From the NCBI RefSeq assembly GCF_003268675.1, contig NZ_CP029378.1, positions 620,001 to 684,000 on the forward strand: 64,000 nucleotides of DNA, read 5' to 3'. A program made the position numbers and the translations under genes. This DNA is from Streptomyces bacillaris (GTDB taxonomy: Bacteria > Actinomycetota > Actinomycetes > Streptomycetales > Streptomycetaceae). Numbering within the stretch: the stretch's first letter is position 1; the number at the start of each line of letters is the position of its first letter. Shown here one piece after another: positions 59,184-64,000 of this stretch. A model generated the notes under the pieces. The model made no database searches. It saw only the letters and a program-made list of their open reading frames with translations, and was not told the origin of the DNA.

Positions 59184-60125
59184 TCAGGCTCGCCCCCGGG
59201 AGGTCAGCCGGGAGACATGGCGGGCGTCCAGGCCGGAGAGGCCGCGCACCGCGACGTACGCCTTCTCGTGGCCGGGCAGCGAGACCCGGCCGCGCAGCAC
59301 GGCCTCCGGGTCGCGCTCGATCCGGTCCAGCAGACGGCGGTAGATCCCGGCCATGGCGGCGACGCAGGCGCCGCTGCGACGGTCCAGCATGGGCAGCAGG
59401 CGGTATCCCTCGGCGAAGAGGGTCCGGGCCCGGCGGACCTCGAAGTGGATCAGGCCCGCGAAGTCGGAGCCGGGCGGCGGGGTGGTGCGGTGGAAACCGG
59501 CGGAGCAGCCGAATTTGGCCAGGTCGTCGGCGGGGAGGTAGGTCCGCCCGTTGCCGGCGTCCTCGCGGACGTCGCGCAGGATGTTGGTGAGCTGGAGGGC
59601 GAGGCCGAGGGTGTCGGCGTACTCGGAGGCCCGCTCGGCGCCGGGTGCCCCCGGTTCCGTACCGAAGACGCCGAGGCTGAGGCGGCCGATGGCACCGGCG
59701 ACGCAGCGGCAGTAGGTCTTCAGGTCGTCCCAGGTCTCGTACGTGGCGCCGCGGACGTCCATCAGGACGCCGTCGATCAGTTCGTCGAGGCCTTCCAGCG
59801 GCAGCGGGAAGCGGCGGGCGGCGTCCGCGAGGGCGACGGCCACCGGGTCGGTGTCGTCCTCCTCGACCTTGCCGTGCCGGATCCGGTCGAGCAGCTCACG
59901 GGTGCTCTCCAGCCGGGTCCGCTTGGTCGCCGGGTCCAGCTCGCCGTCACCGATGTCGTCGACCCGCCGGGAGAAGGCGTACAGCGCCGACATGGCCTGC
60001 CGCTTCTCGTACGGCAGCAGTCGGATGCCGTAGGCGAAGTTGCGGGCCTGCTGCCCGGTGACGGCCTCGCAGTAACTGTATGCGGCCTGGACCGGCGGCG
60101 ACATGTGCGTCGTCTGTCCCTCCAC
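59184..60125 (-). CDS. hpnD: Presqualene diphosphate synthase (HpnD)
   Basis: 313 residues from GTG 60125, with AGAGAGGTGA 8 nt upstream. GTG 60137, overlapping the HpnC stop, is the alternative. Trans-prenyl synthase motifs: YAFSRRVDDIGDGELD and NILRDVREDAGNGRTYLP with the two Asp-rich sites. It condenses two FPP to presqualene diphosphate, the first step of the HpnCDE squalene route. Confidence 0.94.
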   Translation of the reverse strand: MEGQTTHMSPPVQAAYSYCEAVTGQQARNFAYGIRLLPYEKRQAMSALYAFSRRVDDIGDGELDPATKRTRLESTRELLDRIRHGKVEEDDTDPVAVALADAARRFPLPLEGLDELIDGVLMDVRGATYETWDDLKTYCRCVAGAIGRLSLGVFGTEPGAPGAERASEYADTLGLALQLTNILRDVREDAGNGRTYLPADDLAKFGCSAGFHRTTPPPGSDFAGLIHFEVRRARTLFAEGYRLLPMLDRRSGACVAAMAGIYRRLLDRIERDPEAVLRGRVSLPGHEKAYVAVRGLSGLDARHVSRLTSRGRA

Positions 60126-60133
60126 GGTCAAGC

Positions 60134-61045
60134 TCACCTCTCTCTACGCGCTCTTCGCAGGACGACTGCGACTTCGCGCAGCATGCTCGGCTTGGTGGGC
60201 TTGGGCGGCCCCGGCAGTACGTCGAACCCGGCGGTCGAGATCGCGGTGAGGGCGGAGCGTCCGCCGCCGACGAAGCCGGCGAGCAGGATCCTGAGCCTGC
60301 CGTCGACGCTACCCACGAGCGGGGTGCCTTCATTCAGCAGCCCGCTCGCACGTTCGGATTCGTACGCGATCAGGGCGCGGACCGAGGCACCGGCGGTGGG
60401 CCGGGCCAGGTCGGCCTCGGTGACACGGAAGCGGTCCATGTCCTCGGCGGGCAGATAGATCCGGTCACGGGCGAGGTCCTCGGCCACGTCCTGGAGGTGC
60501 TCGACGATCTGGAGCGCCGTGCAGACCGCGTCGGAGCGGCGGACCCGCTCCGGGCTGGTGGTGCCGGTGAGGGCGAGGACCAGGCGGCCGACCGGGTTGG
60601 CGGAGAGCTCGCAGTAGGCGGCCAGCTCCTCGTAGGTGGCGTAGCGGCGGACCTTCTGGTCCTGCCGGTTGGCCTCGATCAGCCCGAGGAAGGGTTCGGG
60701 GGTGAGCGCGCGGCGCCGCACGGTGGGGCGCAGGGCGCTCATCAGGGGGTGGTGCGGCTCCTGGCCCGTGGTGGCGAAGACCCGGTGGAGGTCGGCCTCG
60801 AGGGCGTCGAGCATGGCGAGCCGGTCGTCGCTCTGCTCGGGCTCCAGGCCCAGGTGGCGGGCGTCGGCGCCGCCGGGGGCGAGGTCGCCGTCACCGATGT
60901 CGTCGACGAGCCGGGCGAAGCCGTAGACCGCCATCAGGTCGTCGCGCCAGGCGCGGGGCAGGAAGAAGGGGGCCACGGGGAAGTTCTCGTCCGCGGCCTT
61001 GCCGAGGGTGGCGTCGCCGGTGCGCGCCTGCGGGGTGGAGGTCAC
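60134..61045 (-). CDS. hpnC: Hydroxysqualene synthase (HpnC)
   Basis: 303 residues from GTG 61045. ENFPVAPFFLPRAWRDDLMAVYGFARLVDDIGDG is the typical HpnC opening, and the second motif is EHLQDVAEDLARDRIYLP. It turns presqualene diphosphate into hydroxysqualene. No strong ribosome site precedes the GTG. Its start overlaps the stop of a 20-codon upstream frame, so translation may depend on coupling. It is first in the operon. Confidence 0.94.
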   Translation of the reverse strand: MTSTPQARTGDATLGKAADENFPVAPFFLPRAWRDDLMAVYGFARLVDDIGDGDLAPGGADARHLGLEPEQSDDRLAMLDALEADLHRVFATTGQEPHHPLMSALRPTVRRRALTPEPFLGLIEANRQDQKVRRYATYEELAAYCELSANPVGRLVLALTGTTSPERVRRSDAVCTALQIVEHLQDVAEDLARDRIYLPAEDMDRFRVTEADLARPTAGASVRALIAYESERASGLLNEGTPLVGSVDGRLRILLAGFVGGGRSALTAISTAGFDVLPGPPKPTKPSMLREVAVVLRRARRER

Positions 61046-61104
61046 TGCGGACCGCCCGGCGCGGGGACGGCGGAACCACGTCGGAGCTGGAGATCTTCCG
61101 TCAT
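61042..61104 (-). CDS. Possible 20-residue leader peptide upstream of hpnC
   Basis: ATG 61104 opens 20 codons (MTEDLQLRRGSAVPAPGGPQ) whose TGA overlaps the hpnC GTG in a GTGA junction. GGGAG lies about 11 nt upstream, a little far. If translated, it would couple ribosomes into hpnC, which lacks its own site. It may simply be a 5' extension in another frame. Confidence 0.35.
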   Translation of the reverse strand: MTEDLQLRRGSAVPAPGGPQ

Positions 61105-61475
61105 TGCCGTCACATCTCCCGTTCTACACTGCTGACCCAAAACATCCCTTTTCGGACACGCCGCTCGTTCTTCCGAGTGCACTGCGGCACAGCGGGCGGA
61201 GCGCCGGGGGCGTATCGCCCCACTTGCCATGAATCAGCACCGCTACAGCCTACGTTGTGCAGCTCACAGGGGTGCGGCGGGGTGGAGCGGCCCGCGGCGG
61301 CGGCATGGTGCCGCACGTCAACCTTCTCCGTACGTCGGCGGGTTGACGTCATCCGCCGGGAGGAGATCACCCCCGGAGGCGTACTGCGGGTGGCCTTCAC
61401 CGCGCCCTGCGCCGCCCCGCACATCGCTGTGGCCCCCACCGGAACGGTCCGGCGGAGGCCACAGTGGCTGGGAAA
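61105..61475. other. 371-bp intergenic region before the hopanoid operon
   Basis: It holds the hopanoid promoter region on the minus strand and the terminator of the ABC gene near 61427-61464. No gene is recognised. A -10-like TAGAAC lies on the minus strand near 61120-61130, but its -35 is weak, so the promoter is not firmly placed. Confidence 0.35.
61427..61464 (-). terminator. Terminator hairpin after the ABC ATPase gene
   Basis: CTGTGGCC (61427-61434) pairs perfectly with GGCCACAG (61457-61464), with an inner CCGG/CCGG pairing. It lies 12 nt past the ABC gene stop on the minus strand and separates it from the hopanoid operon. Confidence 0.8.
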
Positions 61476-62261
61476 CTACTTGCCCGTCTCGCGTTCGTAC
61501 GCCTTGAGGACTTCCTCGGTGGGGCCGTCCATCAGCAGCTCGCCCTTCTCCAGCCAGAGCGCGCGGTCACAGGTGTCCCTGATCGACTTGTTGTTGTGGC
61601 TGACCAGGAAGACGGTGCCCGCCTCCTTGCGGAGTTCACGGATCCGTTCCTCGGAGCGGATGCGGAACTTGTGGTCACCGGTGGCCAGCGCCTCGTCGAT
61701 CATGAGGACGTCGTGGTTCTTGGCGGCGGCGATGGAGAAGCGCAGCCGCGCCGCCATGCCGGAGGAGTACGTGCGCATCGGCAGGGTGATGAAGTCACCC
61801 TTCTCGTTGATACCGGAGAAGTCCACGATCTCCTGGTAGCGGGAGCGGATCTCGGCCTGGGACATGCCCATGGCCAGGCCGCCCAGCACCACGTTGCGCT
61901 CGCCGGTCAGGTCGCTCATCAGCGCCGCGTTCACACCGAGCAGCGAGGGCTGGCCGTCGGTGTAGACCCGGCCGGACTCGGTCGGCAGCAGACCGGCGAT
62001 GGCCCGTAGCAGCGTCGACTTGCCGGAGCCGTTGGTGCCGATGAGGCCGATGGCCTCGCCCCGGTAGGCGGTGAAGGAGACGCCGCGCACGGCGTGCACC
62101 TTCCTGACCCCGCGCTGCTCGCCCTTGCCGCGGCGCAGCATCCGGCTCAGCGCCGCGGTGGCGCTGCCCCGGCCGCCGCCACCGCCGTTGACCCGGTAGA
62201 CGATGTGGACGTCATCGGCGATGACCGTGGGAGTCCGTCCCTGCGTGTTGTCCTCAGCCAC
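61476..62261 (-). CDS. ABC exporter ATPase for polysaccharide/teichoic-type polymer
   Basis: 261 residues from GTG 62261, overlapping the permease gene by 8 nt. Walker A is GTNGSGKST, with the variant signature YSSGM and Walker B VLMIDEALATGD. The spacing and the EALATGD motif fit the TagH/RfbE/Wzt class, which exports O-antigen- or teichoic-acid-like polymers. There is no long C-terminal carbohydrate-binding domain as in Wzt. Confidence 0.92.
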   Translation of the reverse strand: MAEDNTQGRTPTVIADDVHIVYRVNGGGGGRGSATAALSRMLRRGKGEQRGVRKVHAVRGVSFTAYRGEAIGLIGTNGSGKSTLLRAIAGLLPTESGRVYTDGQPSLLGVNAALMSDLTGERNVVLGGLAMGMSQAEIRSRYQEIVDFSGINEKGDFITLPMRTYSSGMAARLRFSIAAAKNHDVLMIDEALATGDHKFRIRSEERIRELRKEAGTVFLVSHNNKSIRDTCDRALWLEKGELLMDGPTEEVLKAYERETGK

Positions 62262-63183
62262 GGCCGTACCGTTCCTCTGCCTTCCAGAAATACACGAATC
62301 CCACGACGCCCAGCAGCAGGGCCCAGCCGAGACCGACGGCCCAGACGTGGTCCGGCAGGTTCTCGGAGCCGTACCCGTCGATCAGGGCGAAGCGGACCAG
62401 GTCCATGTAGACGGCCGCCGGGTTGTACTGCAGTACGTCGGCGATCCACTGCGGCTTGTCCTTGAGCATCACCGGGATGGAGAACATGACGCCCGAGGCG
62501 TACATCCAGGTGCGCATGATGAACGGCATCAGCTGCGCGAGGTCGGGGGTCTTGGAGCCGAGCCGCGCCATGATGAGGGCCAGGCCGGTGTTGAAGACGA
62601 ACTGGAGGATCAGGGCGGGGATCACCAGGAGCCACGACAGCGAGGGGTAGCTGCCGAAGATGATGGCGACCGCGACCAGCACGATCATCGAGAACAGCAG
62701 CTGCTGGAGCTGCTGGAGCGAGAACGAGATGGGGAGCGAGGCCCGGGGGAAGTGGAGGGCCCGGACCAGTCCGAGGTTGCCGGAGATCGACCGGACGCCC
62801 GCCATCACGGAGCTCTGGGTGAAGGTGAAGACGAAGACGCCGGTGACGAGGAACGGCACGAAGACGTCGTGGGGAATCCCCTCCCTGGTCCCCAGGATCA
62901 GTCCGAAGATCAGGTAATAGACACAGGCGTTCAGGAGAGGGGTGACCACCTGCCACAGCTGGCCCAGTTTGGCCTGGCTGTACTGAGCGGTCAGCTTCGC
63001 CCTGGAGAAGGCCAGGATGAAATGGCGCCGGCCCCAGAGCTGTCGCATGTACTCGAACAGCCCGGGCCGGGCACCGCTCACGGTCAGGCCGTACTTGGCG
63101 GCCAGCTGAGCCGGGCCGAGGCCCTCGTCGGCGGACGGCGGGGTCCCGAGGGCTACCCCACCGTCGTGGGTCGTGTCACTCAC
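62254..63183 (-). CDS. ABC-2 type polysaccharide exporter permease
   Basis: 309 residues from GTG 63183. About six membrane helices follow an amphipathic N-terminus (LWGRRHFILAFSRAKLTAQYSQAKLGQLW), the pattern of TagG/RfbD permeases. It is coupled with the ATPase downstream. With the GT2 gene upstream it probably handles a wall glycan. Confidence 0.92.
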   Translation of the reverse strand: MSDTTHDGGVALGTPPSADEGLGPAQLAAKYGLTVSGARPGLFEYMRQLWGRRHFILAFSRAKLTAQYSQAKLGQLWQVVTPLLNACVYYLIFGLILGTREGIPHDVFVPFLVTGVFVFTFTQSSVMAGVRSISGNLGLVRALHFPRASLPISFSLQQLQQLLFSMIVLVAVAIIFGSYPSLSWLLVIPALILQFVFNTGLALIMARLGSKTPDLAQLMPFIMRTWMYASGVMFSIPVMLKDKPQWIADVLQYNPAAVYMDLVRFALIDGYGSENLPDHVWAVGLGWALLLGVVGFVYFWKAEERYGRG

Positions 63184-63284
63184 AAGTTGAAACTCTCGTC
63201 TTCACGCGCAGCCAGTCGCGGGCGCGGCTCAGGCGGACAGGTTCCGGAAAGAAAATACGCCTCATGGTCTCAGAGGACAGAGTC

Positions 63285-64000
63285 TCAGATGACCGGAGGT
63301 CGGCCCAGCCTCGTCAGCCGCCACACCGTACGCCACTTCATCGGGCGGCGGGGCCCGCAGGGCGTCGACCAGCCCTCCCGGAAACCGCCGAACCAGGCCT
63401 TCAGCGCGGGCGGCGACGGGCGCCTGACCAGGGTGAGCAGCAGCCAGACCCCCAGGTAGAGCGGGATCAGCGGGGCGGGCAGATTACGGCGGGCCAGCCA
63501 GACCCGGTTCCGGGCCACCATGCGGTGGTAGACCGTGTGCCGGGAGGGGGCCGTGGTGGGGTGGTGCAGCACCAGGTCCGCGCGGTAGTCGATCATCCAG
63601 CCCGCGTCCAGCGCCCGCCAGGCGAGGTCGGTCTCCTCGTGGGCGTAGAAGAACTCCTCGGGCAGCGGGCCGACCTCGGCGAGGACCTTGGTGCGTACGG
63701 CGTTGGCGCCGCCGAGGAAGGTCGTGACCCGCGAGGAGCGCAGCGGGTCGGCCGCCCGGAGCCGGGGCACGTGCCGGCGCTGGGTGGTGCCCGTGTCGGG
63801 GTCGGTGATCCGGAAGGTGAGGATGCCGAGCCCCGGGTCCGCCTCGAACGCCCGACGGCACAGTTCGGCGGTGTCACGGTTGGGGAGCAGCCCGTCGTCG
63901 TCGAGGAAGAGCAGGGCGTCCACCTCGGCGCCGGAGGGGCCGAACGCCTCGATGCCGGCGTTGCGGCCGCCGGGGATGCCCAGGTTCTCGGGCAGCTCCA
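63285..64000 (-). CDS. Family 2 glycosyltransferase, truncated by window edge
   Basis: The frame is open through 64000, so the N-terminus lies outside. Visible: PGGRNAGIEAF, the metal site LLFLDDDGLLPN (Asp-x-Asp) and the catalytic-base region LPEEFFYAHEETDLAWRALDAGW, as in rhamnosyl- and galactosyltransferases of the GT2 family. One C-terminal hydrophobic segment (LIPLYLGVWLLLTLV) suggests membrane contact. It lies upstream of the ABC exporter genes, probably in one polysaccharide locus. Confidence 0.9.
   Translation of the reverse strand, partial: ELPENLGIPGGRNAGIEAFGPSGAEVDALLFLDDDGLLPNRDTAELCRRAFEADPGLGILTFRITDPDTGTTQRRHVPRLRAADPLRSSRVTTFLGGANAVRTKVLAEVGPLPEEFFYAHEETDLAWRALDAGWMIDYRADLVLHHPTTAPSRHTVYHRMVARNRVWLARRNLPAPLIPLYLGVWLLLTLVRRPSPPALKAWFGGFREGWSTPCGPRRPMKWRTVWRLTRLGRPPVI

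Overview
The window is high-GC actinobacterial DNA, almost certainly a Streptomyces chromosome. The evidence is the codon bias, many GTG starts, ATGA and GTGA start/stop overlaps, a TTA (bldA-type) codon in a regulatory gene, a conservon, a hopanoid cluster laid out as in streptomycetes, and a c-di-AMP riboswitch ahead of a LysM/M23 peptidase.

Layout. (1) 1-7322: the right end of a small biosynthetic operon. It encodes a fold-III PLP decarboxylase cut by the window edge, an acyl carrier protein, a degenerate ketosynthase-III-like protein, an ACAD C-domain-like protein, an acyl-CoA dehydrogenase, a MATE exporter, a stand-alone NRPS condensation-type protein and a 4'-phosphopantetheinyl transferase. 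The logic resembles aminoacyl-ACP pathways such as BtrI/BtrK and VinL/VinO. (2) 7380-16700: a patchy accessory region with a membrane protein, a GT2 glycosyltransferase, a TTA-containing zinc-finger regulator with a sigma-like partner, a decayed SLC13 permease, a MarR-GNAT fusion, a P450, a double NTF2 protein, and an integrase remnant beside tRNA-Pro(GGG). (3) 16866-18622: a split transketolase behind a MerR/SoxR-type promoter that appears leaderless. (4) 19357-30286: a sugar-related regulon. A secreted ThuA/sugar-dehydrogenase fusion, a Tat-exported isomerase and an NMT1-type ABC transporter lie near a LacI regulator. The fusion gene and the ABC operon have matching promoters, with the same palindrome 14 nt past each -10. 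A TetR/SDR divergent pair with two operators is nested inside. (5) 30305-34342: a cvnABCD-type conservon plus a GAF gene, with an apparent frameshift in cvnA. (6) 34716-38843: GAPDH, an MBL-fold hydrolase, a PPOX protein and a TetR regulator. (7) 39107-47029: a DUF6745 gene with a small partner, then the uncharacterised STM4011-4015 locus, with two leucine-rich proteins, an ATP-grasp protein, a sulfatase-fold hydrolase and two radical SAM enzymes. (8) 47048-51339: an SGNH hydrolase, a riboswitch-controlled M23 peptidase, a tyrosine phosphatase, a DUF6126-like protein and an XRE-cupin regulator. (9) 51406-61104: a hopanoid operon, minus strand, from squalene synthesis to side-chain amination, without dxs or ispG. 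(10) 61476-64000: a polysaccharide-type ABC exporter and a truncated GT2.

The best candidate for an undescribed system is STM4011-4015. The two leucine-rich proteins differ in their terminal linkers but both end in an RY-x-AVSE tail, which suggests they are substrates whose C-terminus is modified by the radical SAM, ATP-grasp and hydrolase enzymes encoded downstream. All functional statements rest on motif reading only. No database search was possible.
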